DNA of 64,000 nt from Bacillus sp. ISL-45 (GCF_018613195.1 NZ_JAGGQQ010000002.1:47164-111163); one strand, 5' to 3'. Positions 6,310-16,201 are shown, counted from the first letter of the stretch. Program-made: numbers and translations. Notes: generated by a model not told the origin, from the letters alone.

Positions 6310-8136
6310 TTGTTAAAAGTCCTTTCAACATCAGCGTTATCACTTGCCCTAGCTGGAAGTGCAGTTTTTGCAGGAATCAATGGAACTGACACAACGGCTA
6401 AGCAAGAAAGTAAATATCACATCGGGCTGGCCGACCATGTTGGCGCTTCTCCTGAGCTAACCGAAAAAGCAAAGAAATTGGGTATCGATCTATCGAAGGT
6501 AGACCCTGCAGAGAAAGCCGCGCAGAATGGCACAAAGTTCCAGGAGCCTGGAGACAATCATGTTGCTTATAAGGAAGCAACAGGTGATATTCCGGTACTC
6601 GTTCTTTTGGCAAAATATCCTGATGGGGATGAGCCAGTTGGAGATATGCCAGGACAGGTGCCTGCAAAGTATTATGAAGATCTAATCTTCGGTACTGAAT
6701 ACAATCCGTATGAGTTAGAGCAATTCAAGAAATACGATGGACCAGATGTACCAAAGAATCGTACAATGCAAAATGCCTATAAGGAATCAAGCTACGGAAA
6801 AACCAACCTTGTCCGCAAAGAAGATACTGAATTTGTATGGGTAGAAATGCCGAAGGGCGCTTCCTATTATTTAGATCAGGAAGGTAAATACGCAGAAAGC
6901 GGTAAATACGTACTTGGAAACGAAAACGGCGATGCACATACTGGTGAGTTCATTCGTGACCTTTTAAAGGCAGCGGACGACCAGGTTGATTTCTCACAGT
7001 ATGCAGAAAATGGTGAAGTACCAAATATCTTCGTCGTACACGAAGGAACTGGAGCGGAATTCAGCCGTGACCCTGCTCAATTTTGGTCTCACAAGTGGAG
7101 CCTGTTAAGTGCATTATTCTATGGAAAATACTATGAAACTGGAAAGCCTGCTCCACAGCATGAGGGGATCAGCCAGTCAGCATGGATCGACCGAACGATT
7201 AAAGAAGACATGACTTACGATGGCGTACTCGTAAACAACTACAACATCCAGCCAGGAATCGGCGGCAACGTAGCAGGTTTTGACGCTGCAACGAAGACAT
7301 ATAAAGAAGAAGCGAAAACGGGTCCATTCCCTGCTCAAACTGGGGTATATGCACACGAATTCGGACATGCTTTAGGCCTTCCTGATTTTTATGACACTGT
7401 TTATACTTCAGAGGGTGTTGGCAACTATTCAATGATGGCAGGCGGATCATGGATGCGCTATCCAGATGCAGCTGTTTATGGCGGAAACTCGCCTACACAC
7501 TTTGATCCGTTCTCAAAGATTTTCCTTGGATGGGTAAATCCTGTCGAAGTTAAGCCAGAGGATGGAGTACAAACAATCACATTGCCTCCGGTTAACAAAG
7601 CATCCGCAGACAACGCGATTGTGAAGATGGAAGTTCCAGGCTCAAATGGAACAGAATACTTCTTGTTCGAAAACGTCCAGCAGGATGGATTTAACCAGGG
7701 ATTAATCCGCCAGGGCAAAGACTCTAAAGGGTTGCTTGCATGGCATGTAGATGAAAATGTCATCAATCTTTACCAGACTGCCGGATTCCGTCCGAACAAC
7801 GTAGAAAACTGGATGAACAAGCGCTTCCAGTTCAACCAGTCACAGACTGCCAGCAATGGTGATGTAGTCACTCACTACGGATTGTCAGTCCTTCAGGCAG
7901 ATGGCCTGTATGAGCTTGAGAAGAACCTTAACCGCGGTAATGCAGGTGACTTCTTCAAGACTGGCAGCAAAATCACTCCAGTAAGCGGAAATGTACACAC
8001 TGGTTCTTACTACTTCTGGAAGGGCTTTAGTGATACACCTGCTGACTCTGGAATCCATGTGACTGGCATTACAGAAAATGCAGATGGCTCAATTACAGCT
8101 AAATTCTTCTACAACTTTAATTCAAGCGTAAAATAA
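6310..8136 (+). CDS. secreted M6-family (immune inhibitor A-like) zinc metalloprotease
   Basis: A signal peptide (hydrophobic LALAGSAVFAG) is followed by a pro-region and a peptidase M6 domain. Zinc site HEFGHALGLPDFYD is visible (H352, E353, H356 counted from the GTG at 6301), with D362 and a downstream SMMAGGSW Met-turn. Immune inhibitor A proteases of Bacillus degrade host and environmental proteins outside the cell. At 608 aa it is shorter than typical InhA (near 800 aa) and seems to lack a long C-terminal region. AGGGAGTGA at 6296-6304 fits a TTG start at 6310 better than the GTG at 6301, which overlaps it. Single gene with its own terminator. Confidence 0.9.
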   Translation: MLKVLSTSALSLALAGSAVFAGINGTDTTAKQESKYHIGLADHVGASPELTEKAKKLGIDLSKVDPAEKAAQNGTKFQEPGDNHVAYKEATGDIPVLVLLAKYPDGDEPVGDMPGQVPAKYYEDLIFGTEYNPYELEQFKKYDGPDVPKNRTMQNAYKESSYGKTNLVRKEDTEFVWVEMPKGASYYLDQEGKYAESGKYVLGNENGDAHTGEFIRDLLKAADDQVDFSQYAENGEVPNIFVVHEGTGAEFSRDPAQFWSHKWSLLSALFYGKYYETGKPAPQHEGISQSAWIDRTIKEDMTYDGVLVNNYNIQPGIGGNVAGFDAATKTYKEEAKTGPFPAQTGVYAHEFGHALGLPDFYDTVYTSEGVGNYSMMAGGSWMRYPDAAVYGGNSPTHFDPFSKIFLGWVNPVEVKPEDGVQTITLPPVNKASADNAIVKMEVPGSNGTEYFLFENVQQDGFNQGLIRQGKDSKGLLAWHVDENVINLYQTAGFRPNNVENWMNKRFQFNQSQTASNGDVVTHYGLSVLQADGLYELEKNLNRGNAGDFFKTGSKITPVSGNVHTGSYYFWKGFSDTPADSGIHVTGITENADGSITAKFFYNFNSSVK

Positions 8137-8141
8137 ACCAA

Positions 8142-8182
8142 AAAAAACCTGAGCAGGGAATTCCTTTGCTCAGGTTTTTTAT
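8142..8182. terminator. bidirectional terminator between protease and lipid kinase
   Basis: AACCTGAGCA pairs with TGCTCAGGTT, flanked by an A run on the left and a T run on the right, so it can serve both converging genes. Confidence 0.9.
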
Positions 8183-9073
8183 TTATTCATTTATTATCGG
8201 TACAAACACTTCCAAATGGCTCTGTAGCACTTTCGCCTTAAATGGCAATGGCTCTCCTTCTTCACCGTCGATATTCACCACATGGTGTTTGCCGGAAGTT
8301 ACATTAAGGAAGGAGCTTCGTATATATTCTACTTCTTCACTTTCCTGCAATTCTCCCTTCATAAGGGATGGGATCAGTGCAGCAATTTTCGGGACAGACA
8401 TCTTTTTAATAATGAATGCATGAAACTTTCCATCATTCACGCTGGCTTTAGGGGCAAGGGCCTCAAACCCGCCAACAGAATTCGTTAGTGCAGCAATCAG
8501 CAGGAAAGTTTGGCCTTCCCATTTCCCGCTATCATGTTCAACGCATAATTCGATTGTCTCACCACTTAGGAACGATTTCGCCCCTTCCATAAAATAAGCA
8601 AGTGGACCAAGTCTTGTTTTCAATTCAGGACTCACACTATAAGAGGCTTCTGCAATCGCACCGACTGCTATGACATTGGCGAAGTAATGTTCATTGATTT
8701 TGCCTATATCTACTGGCCGGAGGTTTTGCCCATCCAGAATAGAAATAGCTTCATAGGGGTCCAGCGGAATGTTGAGAGCCCTGGCAAAATCATTGACCGT
8801 ACCAAGTGGGATGATGCCGAGAGCAGGCCTGTGGGCTTGTTCAGCCAGTCCATTTATCGCCTCGTTGATTGTCCCGTCCCCGCCCATGGCAATGACAGCA
8901 TCGTATAAAGCAACGCAGGCTTCGGTAGCAAATGCAGCAGCATCGCCTTCTTTTTCGGTTCTTCGAATATCTATATCATTGTACTGATTTCTTAAGGTTT
9001 CCTCTATTTTTTCAGCGTAGTCAGCCGCTTTTTCTTTTCCTGAAGATGGATTCAAAATAATCATGGCTTTCAT
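8183..9073 (-). CDS. diacylglycerol kinase-family lipid kinase
   Basis: A 296-aa protein of the DagK/YegS catalytic fold. The N-terminal NPSSGK nucleotide-binding motif (residues 8-13), the invariant GGDGTINE loop (about residues 64-71), PLGTVNDFARAL and the C-terminal DGE(E)-type motif are all present. Such kinases phosphorylate diacylglycerol or related lipids at the membrane, recycling lipid from lipoteichoic acid synthesis or making phospholipid precursors. It stands alone, with its ATG at 9071-9073 after a GGGGAGG site. Which lipid is used cannot be told. B. subtilis has several paralogs of this family, so no symbol is assigned. Confidence 0.88.
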   Translation of the reverse strand: MKAMIILNPSSGKEKAADYAEKIEETLRNQYNDIDIRRTEKEGDAAAFATEACVALYDAVIAMGGDGTINEAINGLAEQAHRPALGIIPLGTVNDFARALNIPLDPYEAISILDGQNLRPVDIGKINEHYFANVIAVGAIAEASYSVSPELKTRLGPLAYFMEGAKSFLSGETIELCVEHDSGKWEGQTFLLIAALTNSVGGFEALAPKASVNDGKFHAFIIKKMSVPKIAALIPSLMKGELQESEEVEYIRSSFLNVTSGKHHVVNIDGEEGEPLPFKAKVLQSHLEVFVPIINE

Positions 9074-9303
9074 CCAGGATTAACCTCCCCAAAATCTATT
9101 CACAGAAATAAGTATTTTATCAACCCTATTATTTACCTTAAAATGAATCACTATAAACCGCTTAGTCCGGGAGTAGGAATGGCACGCATTATTACAGAAG
9201 TAAAAAATGAAGCAAAACGATGATTTAGTGAGAAAGGCTGTGATTTGGTATAAATAATGCTTTAAATTGAATAAAAAGAGTCATTTTTGGCGTTCTGTTC
9301 TTG
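9074..9303. other. gap with one unsupported 26-codon frame
   Basis: No clear gene. An ATG at 9143 opens 26 codons ending at 9223 with a plausible amino-acid mix but no ribosome site, so it is more likely a remnant or chance frame than a gene. Confidence 0.25.
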
Positions 9304-9333
9304 TTTACAAGTAGAATATGGGAGGAGTATGAT
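9304..9333 (+). promoter_or_regulatory. promoter of the riboswitch-ktrBA unit
   Basis: TTTACA at 9304-9309 and TATGAT at 9328-9333 are separated by 18 bp, placing the start about 45 bp before the c-di-AMP aptamer. Confidence 0.5.
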
Positions 9334-9381
9334 TACAACAGTTTCAGATTTCTATACAAAATTAAATGAGTTTCATATTTC

Positions 9382-9512
9382 TAAATCGCTGAATCCAATT
9401 GGAGCGGGGGAACCAACTTTGTGGATGCAATCCACTTGGGGTGAGGCCTGAATGATAGGCGGGGCTATTCTGAGCCCTAATCCGACAGCTAACTCCGTAA
9501 GCGTTGCAGATG
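9382..9512 (+). ncRNA. c-di-AMP riboswitch (ydaO/yuaA class)
   Basis: The conserved blocks of the ydaO aptamer are present in order: CGCTGAATCC, GGAGCGGGGGAACCA, a stem, TTGGGGTGA, CTGAGCCC and CCGACAGCTAACTCCGTAAGCG. The class binds cyclic di-AMP, which turns expression off by favouring a terminator, commonly ahead of potassium and osmolyte transport genes. Here it precedes ktrB-ktrA, fitting repression of K+ uptake when c-di-AMP is high. The terminator hairpin follows directly. Confidence 0.93.
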
Positions 9513-9547
9513 AGGAAGATGAAGCTTGTGTGACAGGTTTGTTCAAA

Positions 9548-9590
9548 GTCCACAAGGCTGCTATCTTTTAGCCTCTGTGGGCTTTTTTGT
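9548..9590 (+). terminator. regulated terminator of the c-di-AMP riboswitch
   Basis: GTCCACA-AGGCT pairs with AGCCT-TGTGGGC around a loop, followed by TTTTTT. It lies about 110 bp ahead of ktrB and is the expression platform. Confidence 0.88.
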
Positions 9591-9701
9591 TTTGCTGTAT
9601 TTTAGATATGCCGGCTATTTGAAAATTCCAGTTTGAACAAAGTCCCTGCAAAGAAATATTAGACGCATGGTTTCCTCATACTAAGGAAAGAAGGAAGGAT
9701 C

Positions 9702-11042
9702 ATGAGGAGTAATTTGTTTTTCAGGATGGATCCGCCGAAAGTACTTGTTTTTGGATTTGGAGCCATTATTTTGTTTGGGACAGTGTTGCTGTCATTGCCA
9801 TCTTCAACAGTCGATGGCAAAGGACTTCCTCTTTTAGATGCGTTATTTACGGCAACTTCAGCAACCTGTGTAACAGGCCTTGTCGTCGTGGACACAGGCG
9901 ATACCTTTACGCGGTTTGGGGAAATGGTCATCCTGTCGATGATCCAGGTCGGCGGACTGGGGTTCATGAGTTTCGCCACTTTGCTTGCATTTATTTTAGG
10001 GAAAAGAATTTCCTTTAAAGAAAGACTGATCATCCAGGAGTCATTGAATAACGCGACGGTAGAAGGGATTGTCAGGCTTGTCAAACGAATCTTCCTTTTT
10101 ACAGCGGCAGTCGAAATCGCTGGCGGAATCATCCTTTCTCTGAGGTTTTCACAGGAGATGGCTGCGGGCAAAGCGATTTATTTCGGTTTTTTTCATGCCG
10201 TATCGAACTTTAATAATGCTGGATTTGATTTGATGGGTGGATTCAGTGGGCTCACTGCATATGCTGAAGACCCGGTCGTCAATCTTACCATGGTCACTCT
10301 TATCAGTTTGGGTGGGATTGGATTCATTGTCATGAATGAGCTTTTTGACTATCGCAGGACTAAAAGGCTTTCCCTGCATTCAAAAGTCGTTTTGGCATTA
10401 TCAGCTGTTTTGGTGTTTGGAGGAGCTGTCCTGATTTTTATCCTGGAATTTAACAATCCTTCCACCTTGAAGCCGATGACGATGACTGGTAAAATATTCG
10501 GAGCGCTTTACCAGGCTGTCACACCGAGGACAGCTGGATCCAATACAATAAATATCCCTGACTTGAAACAGTCGACCTTATTTTTGATCATCTTCCTGAT
10601 GTTCATTGGCGCTTCGCCGGGTTCTACGGGCGGAGGAATCAAGACCACCACCTTTGCAGTCCTGATTGGTGCAGTCAGATCACAAATTCGCGGCAGGGAG
10701 GATATCACATTCTTTGGCAGAAGAATGGACCTAAGCATTGTCTCCAAGTCGTTGACGATTACAATGATTTCACTTTTTTTAATAGGATTGGTTACAATGG
10801 TGTTGACTGTCACTGAACCAGGTAAAGATTTTTTGATGATATTCTTTGAGGCAGTTTCAGCCTTTTCAACAGTAGGGCTTTCAATGGGCCTGACCCCTGA
10901 GCTGTCACCATACGGAAAAATATTAATAACGATTACGATGTTCGCTGGCCGGGTTGGTCCGCTGACACTGGCTTTTGCAGTTACGAAAAAAAGAAAAGAG
11001 GATCATTATCGATATCCAGCTGGAAAAGTGATGATTGGGTAG
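9702..11042 (+). CDS. ktrB: KtrB/TrkH-family potassium transporter membrane subunit
   Basis: A 446-aa integral membrane protein made of four M1-P-M2 repeats, forming the ion pathway of a Na+-dependent K+ uptake system. Each pore loop has its filter glycine: ATCVTGL (about residue 60), SNFNNAGFD (about 175), TPRTAGSN (about 285) and AFSTVGLS (about 395). The flexible small-residue stretch GASPGSTGGG, the intramembrane gate of KtrB, is also visible. ATG 9702 follows AGGAAGGATC. The ktrA regulator gene follows at 12 bp, and a c-di-AMP riboswitch sits upstream. Paralog KtrD is an alternative name, but the paired ktrA favours KtrB. Confidence 0.93.
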   Translation: MRSNLFFRMDPPKVLVFGFGAIILFGTVLLSLPSSTVDGKGLPLLDALFTATSATCVTGLVVVDTGDTFTRFGEMVILSMIQVGGLGFMSFATLLAFILGKRISFKERLIIQESLNNATVEGIVRLVKRIFLFTAAVEIAGGIILSLRFSQEMAAGKAIYFGFFHAVSNFNNAGFDLMGGFSGLTAYAEDPVVNLTMVTLISLGGIGFIVMNELFDYRRTKRLSLHSKVVLALSAVLVFGGAVLIFILEFNNPSTLKPMTMTGKIFGALYQAVTPRTAGSNTINIPDLKQSTLFLIIFLMFIGASPGSTGGGIKTTTFAVLIGAVRSQIRGREDITFFGRRMDLSIVSKSLTITMISLFLIGLVTMVLTVTEPGKDFLMIFFEAVSAFSTVGLSMGLTPELSPYGKILITITMFAGRVGPLTLAFAVTKKRKEDHYRYPAGKVMIG

Positions 11043-11054
11043 GAGGAAGTTATT

Positions 11055-11711
11055 ATGGCAAAGCAGTTCGCAGTAATTGGTATGGGACGTTTCGGCTCCA
11101 GTGTAGCGACCACTTTTTATCATGAAGGGCACGAAGTTCTTGCGATTGATAAAAGTGAACAGCATATCGAGGACTATAAGGAGTTTGTTACCCATGCGGT
11201 AATCGGTGACTCAACGGATGAGCAAACGTTAAAGGCTGTAGGAATCAGGAACTTTGATACCGTCATCGTGGCGATCGGGGACGACATCCAGGCAAGTATC
11301 CTTACTGTACTTATTTTAAAAGAAATGGGTGTTGCCAACGTTGTTGCCAAAGCCCTTAACAAACACCATGCACAAGTACTGTTCAAGGTTGGCGCCGACA
11401 AAGTCATCTTCCCGGAACGGGATATGGGGGAGAGAGTCGCCCACCAGCTGATGGCATCACCCAATGTACTGAACTTTATCGAGCTATCGGATGACTATAG
11501 TATCGAGGAAATCAAACTTCCGATGAGCATGGCAGGGAAGAACCTGATTGAAATTAATTTGCGTGCCAAATATAATATCACGGTTATCGGCGTGAAGACC
11601 GCTAACAAGGTCGACATCTCTCCAGATCCAGAGAAAACGCTTAGAGCAGAGGATATCCTGATTGTATTAGGCGAGAATGGCGATTTGAACAGGTTTACAA
11701 AAATTAAATAA
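11055..11711 (+). CDS. ktrA: KtrA/TrkA-family regulatory subunit of K+ uptake
   Basis: A 218-aa cytoplasmic RCK protein that assembles as an octameric ring under KtrB and gates it. RCK_N has the Rossmann motif GMGRFG (G9, G11, G14) and acidic D32 at the end of the second strand, binding ATP/ADP or NAD(H). RCK_C spans about residues 135-218 and is a known c-di-AMP receptor in homologs. GGAGG precedes ATG 11055. Control of both the mRNA and, by family knowledge, the protein by c-di-AMP would give two layers of shut-off. Confidence 0.94.
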   Translation: MAKQFAVIGMGRFGSSVATTFYHEGHEVLAIDKSEQHIEDYKEFVTHAVIGDSTDEQTLKAVGIRNFDTVIVAIGDDIQASILTVLILKEMGVANVVAKALNKHHAQVLFKVGADKVIFPERDMGERVAHQLMASPNVLNFIELSDDYSIEEIKLPMSMAGKNLIEINLRAKYNITVIGVKTANKVDISPDPEKTLRAEDILIVLGENGDLNRFTKIK

Positions 11712-11722
11712 TGTAATCGAAG

Positions 11723-11750
11723 CAGGCTGGGTAATCACAGCCTGTTTTTA
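11723..11750 (+). terminator. terminator of ktrBA
   Basis: CAGGCTG at 11723-11729 pairs with CAGCCTG at 11738-11744, then TTTTTATATTTTTT. Confidence 0.88.
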
Positions 11751-11862
11751 TATTTTTTAGAAAATTGATAAAAGATAGACTTTATTTTTTGGCATAAACA
11801 ATAATTAGCAATGGTCGATGAATAAGATATAAATTTAACTGAAAAGGGAGCAGGACACCAAG

Positions 11863-12843
11863 ATGAAACGAATCATGTTTGTGCTTATAATCGTGACACT
11901 ACTCGCAGGAGGGCTTGCTGGATGCACCACTACCGAGTTGAACGCAAAAGAAAGGGTAAAAATTGGCATTATGTTGTCTGACGTCGGACTAGGTGACCAA
12001 TCTTTTAGTGATGCGGCGTTTGCCGGCCTGACAAAGGCACGGGACGAACTTGATATTCTTTTTGATTATCGGGAGTTGCAGGAAGCAGGAAGCTATGAGA
12101 AAGGATTCACGGAGTTGGTGGAAGAGGGAAATGACCTTGTCATCGGTCTTGGCTTCATGGTTCTTGAAGACCTTGAAAAGGTGGCGAAAAAATATCCTGA
12201 ACAACAATTTGTTCTTGTCGATTCGGTATCAGAGATGGACAATATCACATCGATTACTTTTAAAGAAGAACAGGGAAGTTTCCTGGCCGGTGCCGTAGCA
12301 GGAATGGTCTCAAAATCAAATATCATTGGATTTGTTGGCGGAGCTGATGTCCCACTGATCCACAAGTTTAAGGTGGGATTTGAGCAGGGAGTAAAATCTG
12401 TGAATCCAGAAGCCGAGGTTAAGGTTGAATACGCAAATGACTTTGGCAATGCAGAGCTTGGAGGGAAGATTGCTTCCGGAATGATTGATGAGGGTGCGGA
12501 TGTCCTCTATGCTGCGGCTGGTTTCACCGGAGTAGGTGTGCTGAAGGAAGCGCAAGCGAGGATAAAATTCGCGATTGGTGTGGATAGCGATCAATACTTT
12601 TTTGCCGAAAAAGCAATCATTACCTCCATGCTGAAAAATGTGGATATCGCTCTATACGAAGTAGTAAAGGAATTCCAGTCCGAAAAGAAACTCGAATCCA
12701 GGCAAATCGAGCTGGGCATAAATGAGAAAGGAATCGGGCTAGCACCAATTCGTGTGATCAAACTGACACCAGAACAGGACAAGAAATTAAAAGACCTGGA
12801 AGAACAATTATCAACAAATGAAGTTTCAATCCAGCTAGATTAA
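11863..12843 (+). CDS. BMP/PnrA-family substrate-binding lipoprotein
   Basis: A 326-aa lipoprotein. Its signal peptide ends in a lipobox LAGC (Cys at about residue 21), followed by a BMP-type periplasmic-binding fold with the family motifs [25 protein letters not shown] and [13 protein letters not shown] proteins usually bind purine nucleosides and serve ABC importers. No ATPase or permease is adjacent. The next gene, 23 bp downstream, encodes a methyl-accepting chemotaxis protein, so this may be a ligand receptor for chemosensing. The C-terminal tail is charged and extended. Ligand unknown; nucleoside binding is family-level inference. Confidence 0.85.
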   Translation: MKRIMFVLIIVTLLAGGLAGCTTTELNAKERVKIGIMLSDVGLGDQSFSDAAFAGLTKARDELDILFDYRELQEAGSYEKGFTELVEEGNDLVIGLGFMVLEDLEKVAKKYPEQQFVLVDSVSEMDNITSITFKEEQGSFLAGAVAGMVSKSNIIGFVGGADVPLIHKFKVGFEQGVKSVNPEAEVKVEYANDFGNAELGGKIASGMIDEGADVLYAAAGFTGVGVLKEAQARIKFAIGVDSDQYFFAEKAIITSMLKNVDIALYEVVKEFQSEKKLESRQIELGINEKGIGLAPIRVIKLTPEQDKKLKDLEEQLSTNEVSIQLD

Positions 12844-12866
12844 CAGCTGCAACTGGGGGAACCAAG

Positions 12867-14522
12867 ATGACAATCAAGAAGAAATTACTATTGAACTTAT
12901 TGCTCGCCATTGGCTTATCGATTGTGATGATTTCTTTCATCATTTACAGGATGCTGATGGTCCAGGCATCTAATCAGGACTATGTCCAGGTACTGCTGAC
13001 TGTCCAGAATCTGCAGGCTGAAACATCGGCCGTAAAGCAATCGCTAAGCAATTTTTCCTTCAATCCAACAGAAGGCAACAAGCAGGATGCTTTGGTGAAA
13101 ATGGAGAAGACCTCGCAGACTTTTGCTCAGGCAAAAGAAGTGATACAGCAGGAGAACAGCAAAATCGTGCTGGAAAAGGCACTTGGAAAGTTCAGCACCC
13201 TGGAGTCTGAAGCTAAACAAGCTCTTGAGGACAAGGTAAGTGCTGAAGTTAAGCGTCAGTCACTGCGCAGTGAAGGAATCCTGAACGATTTGCACCTATT
13301 GAATATCCAGGTCAATGAATACTATGATTTTCTGCAGGAGGATTTGAAGAACCAGATCCAATTCATCATCTTGGCGGCTGTCATCGGCAGCATCTTGCTT
13401 GTGATTGTTGCTGGTGGTATTGGAATCAGGCTTACCAGCTCAATCACCAGGCCGCTGAAGCAGATTGCCTTCAATGCCCAGGAAATCGCCAGAGGAAACT
13501 TGATGATCGAAAAAGTTCCTTACAAACACAGGGATGAGCTTGGAACTTTGAACGAGTCTTTTGAAATGATGGCAGCCCAATTGACATCCCTGCTGCAAAA
13601 AGTGAACATGGCAAGCAAGGAAGTGGAAGATTTCGCAGGAGAAATCGAGCAGGAAAATATCGCGCTGACGGAAATCTCCAACCAAGTGGCTATATCAACG
13701 GATGAGCTTTCTGCAGGTGCCCAGACTGTCTCGGAAGATCTTCAGCAATCAGTCGAGCTGATTGATGAAATGGATAAGGAAATCATGCTGAACCTCGATT
13801 ACACCCAGGAATCTTCCTCGTATAGCCAGGAAGCGGTGGAAGCAATCAGCGCAGGCAGAAAAGCGATCGAGGGGCAAAAAGTCTTAATTACCGAAAACAA
13901 AGAAGCCTCTGCTTCAATCCAGGCAGCGACTGATCAGTTTGCAGGCTATGCGGCAAAAATCCAGGATATGGCCCAAACTGTTTCAGCCATCGCGGATCAG
14001 ACCAATCTGCTGGCATTGAATGCGGCGATTGAAGCAGCAAGGGCAGGAGAAGCCGGAAAAGGATTTGCAGTCGTTGCCTCAGAGGTCAGGAAGCTGGCTG
14101 AAGAATCCAACAGAGCCACAACACAAATCTTTGATATGGTCAATCTCCTAAAGACTGGACTTGAAGGAATCGGAGAAGCGGTAAACAAAGGCGGAGCAAT
14201 TGCAGAAGAGCAGATGGAATCAATGAGCCTGACAATGTCTGCTTTTGTGAATATTGAATCGAAGGTAAGCGGCATCTCAGAGAAAGTTACTAAGCTTGTC
14301 AAAGGTATGGAAGCTTCGAAGGAATTGGGAGCCAGGGTTCTGCATAATGTTGAATCGATCAGTGCGGTCGTAGAGGAAACAGCCGCTGGAAGCGAAGAAA
14401 TCTCCGCATCCACAACGGAACAATTATCTGCATTCGGCAACCTTTCGAAAAAGGTGACAGACCTGAGGAAGCTGACAAATGAATTGAATGTATCCGTTTC
14501 AGTTTTTAAGTTTAATAGATAA
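12867..14522 (+). CDS. methyl-accepting chemotaxis protein
   Basis: A 551-aa transmembrane chemoreceptor: TM1 (about residues 8-30), an external mostly helical sensor region (about 31-165), TM2 (about 168-190), a HAMP domain beginning [10 protein letters not shown], and a long coiled-coil signalling domain. The hairpin tip that contacts CheA/CheW is intact ([20 protein letters not shown] and [17 protein letters not shown]). The external part is small and resembles a four-helix bundle without a PAS/Cache pocket, so ligand may be presented by the BMP lipoprotein encoded just upstream. GGGGGAACC precedes the ATG. Confidence 0.93.
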   Translation: MTIKKKLLLNLLLAIGLSIVMISFIIYRMLMVQASNQDYVQVLLTVQNLQAETSAVKQSLSNFSFNPTEGNKQDALVKMEKTSQTFAQAKEVIQQENSKIVLEKALGKFSTLESEAKQALEDKVSAEVKRQSLRSEGILNDLHLLNIQVNEYYDFLQEDLKNQIQFIILAAVIGSILLVIVAGGIGIRLTSSITRPLKQIAFNAQEIARGNLMIEKVPYKHRDELGTLNESFEMMAAQLTSLLQKVNMASKEVEDFAGEIEQENIALTEISNQVAISTDELSAGAQTVSEDLQQSVELIDEMDKEIMLNLDYTQESSSYSQEAVEAISAGRKAIEGQKVLITENKEASASIQAATDQFAGYAAKIQDMAQTVSAIADQTNLLALNAAIEAARAGEAGKGFAVVASEVRKLAEESNRATTQIFDMVNLLKTGLEGIGEAVNKGGAIAEEQMESMSLTMSAFVNIESKVSGISEKVTKLVKGMEASKELGARVLHNVESISAVVEETAAGSEEISASTTEQLSAFGNLSKKVTDLRKLTNELNVSVSVFKFNR

Positions 14523-14568
14523 TAAGATGAGTATCATAGCCTTAGGGCTGTGGTACTTTTTTATATGA

Positions 14569-14740
14569 GGCTGTTTTCGTAAAGGTTGTTGTTAAAATCC
14601 TAAAGCCGATTTTAACGTAATATAAGGATCGGTAATAAGTTTGCGTGCTCTTTTCTCACAAAAGAGTCTACTTTGCGAGGAAAAATAGGTCATTTAATCA
14701 TATTTGGTAGTCAATAGCAACAAAGTATGAGAAAAGAGCC
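14569..14740 (+). mobile_element. 172-bp MITE, copy A, with perfect 8-bp target-site duplication
   Basis: The element starts GGCTGTTTTCGTAAA and ends TATGAGAAAAGAGCC; these ends are imperfect inverted repeats (about 11 of 15). TTATATGA flanks it on both sides at 14561-14568 and 14741-14748, an 8-bp direct repeat typical of transposition. It has no coding capacity. A second copy lies inverted at 20725-20909. GGCTCTTT-type ends with 8-bp duplications recall the ISL3 family, so a distant ISL3-like transposase may move it (inference). Confidence 0.85.
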
Positions 14741-15098
14741 TTATATGAAGAGCTATATGCAGCCGAAACTGCAGAAATGCTGCTTGGTCCAAATATTCGT
14801 GGAGTTTGCCGAATTGATCAAAAATTGGCAGGGATAATTAATAATTCGTCAATACCTTGCGTGGCGGGGAGAATATGAAGCATCTGAATGGCGAAAATTA
14901 CGATGAAATAGGCCCACACGGTAAAAAACTTGAATTTGACATGCAGTATTGATTATATGAGTCTATAATTAAAAACAAGATATAAGTATAGATTGAATAG
15001 ATTGCTGTTCCTGGAACGGTACACTTTTGAGGCTGGATTTGATTTGATTTCATAAGGATACGATTAGTTGCATCAATAATAGATTAGAAGGTGAAGTT
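14741..15098. other. intergenic stretch with coding-like remnants
   Basis: From 14741 one frame stays open for about 45 codons with a protein-like composition but no start signal. A 25-codon ORF, ATG 14875 to TGA 14952, follows GGGGAGA and so has a ribosome site. Neither is recognised. They may be decayed gene pieces around the MITE insertion. The last 60 bases hold the leader of the chromate transporter genes. Confidence 0.3.
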
Positions 15099-15674
15099 TT
15101 GAAGCAAAGAGATTTATTCTTAGCATTTTTTCGCGTGGGAATCCTTGGATATGGCGGCGGCCCGTCTTCGATTCCGCTTGTACATAAGGAAGTGGTTGAA
15201 AAATATAAATGGATGGATTCTGATGAATTCGGTGATGTTCTTGCTTTGGGAAATGCGCTGCCAGGTCCAATTGCCACAAAAATGGCGGGCTACATTGGCT
15301 ATCGAGTAGGCGGATACCTTGGTATGATCAATGCCCTTGCAGCAACGATGATTCCAGCAATTATCCTGATGATCCTGCTGCTGACCGGTCTGAACTCATA
15401 CAAAGATGAGCCTTGGGTGAAAGGAATGGCAGAGGCTGTTGTTCCAGTTGTTGCCGTCATGCTTGCTGTCCTGACATGGGATTTTATCAAGAAGTCAGGT
15501 AAATCAAACCTTGGTTGGGCGTGGACAGCTGTGGCGCTTATTGGCAGCCTGGTTCTTCTTCAATTCTTGAATCTGCATCCCGCTATTTTAATTTTTGTCT
15601 TGCTGCTCGGTGCCTTGCTGAAAAAAGACCCTGCAACATCTGAAAATAAACAAACAGGAGGGGAGCAGCAGTGA
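15099..15674 (+). CDS. chrA: chromate transporter, half-size ChrA subunit (first)
   Basis: A 191-aa short-chain CHR-family protein with about six hydrophobic segments and the family signatures FxxGxLGYGGGPSSIP near the N-terminus and NALPGPIATKMAGYIGY (about residues 50-66). Long ChrA proteins have two such halves; here they are separate, adjacent genes, as in the ywrB-ywrA pair of B. subtilis. The pair probably forms a heterodimer that exports chromate. Start is TTG 15099 after AGAAGGTGAAG; no ATG is in frame nearby. The stop overlaps the start of the second gene by 4 bp. Chromate specificity comes from the family name. Confidence 0.85.
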   Translation: MKQRDLFLAFFRVGILGYGGGPSSIPLVHKEVVEKYKWMDSDEFGDVLALGNALPGPIATKMAGYIGYRVGGYLGMINALAATMIPAIILMILLLTGLNSYKDEPWVKGMAEAVVPVVAVMLAVLTWDFIKKSGKSNLGWAWTAVALIGSLVLLQFLNLHPAILIFVLLLGALLKKDPATSENKQTGGEQQ

Positions 15675-16201
15675 TTTATTTCCATATATTTTTGGCCTTT
15701 TTTATTCCAGGGATTTTAGGATACGGCGGCGGCCCTGCCTCCATTCCATTAATCGAAAATGAAGTCGTTGACCGATATGGTTGGATGTCAGTCAATGAAT
15801 TCAGTGAGGTGCTGGCGATGGGGAACGCCCTGCCTGGCCCGATTGCTACCAAGATGGCTGGGTATATCGGATATGCAGAAGGAGGAATCCTCGGAGCTAT
15901 AGTTGGGGTATTTGCCACGGTAGCACCATCCCTAATCCTGATGATCAGCTTGCTCGGTTTGTTAATGAAGTTCAAAGATTCACCCCGTGTCAAAAGGCTG
16001 ACAATCGTCGTCCGCCCTGTCATTGCCGTCCTTTTAGGAGTCATGACCTATGATTTCTTTTTCTCTTCCTATGAGGGGGTCGGGCTGATGCAGACCATTC
16101 TGATTGGCGGAATCAGCTTCATCCTGATGGAAAAATTCAAAGTCCACCCTGCCTATGTCATCGCAGGATCCCTTGTTTACGGTGCCCTTGTTTTATCGTA
16201 A
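15671..16201 (+). CDS. chrA: chromate transporter, half-size ChrA subunit (second)
   Basis: A 176-aa partner of the preceding protein with the same motifs (LGYGGGPASIP, NALPGPIATKMAGYIGY) but opposite predicted topology, as is usual for paired CHR halves. It starts with GTG 15671, where GTGA forms a translationally coupled overlap with the stop of the first gene, behind a GGAGGGGAGCAG site. A run of similar residues shows descent from one duplication. No terminator with a clear T run was found directly after it. Chromate export is inferred. Confidence 0.85.
   Translation: MIYFHIFLAFFIPGILGYGGGPASIPLIENEVVDRYGWMSVNEFSEVLAMGNALPGPIATKMAGYIGYAEGGILGAIVGVFATVAPSLILMISLLGLLMKFKDSPRVKRLTIVVRPVIAVLLGVMTYDFFFSSYEGVGLMQTILIGGISFILMEKFKVHPAYVIAGSLVYGALVLS

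Noticed and set aside
9329..9451. 40-codon ORF starting after GGGAGGAG
   Set aside because: It overlaps the c-di-AMP aptamer, and its ribosome site is only about 3 bp from the ATG; its codons are explained by riboswitch conservation.
9659..10171. 170-codon minus-strand frame
   Set aside because: Antisense to ktrB and to its promoter side; low-complexity shadow with no ribosome site.
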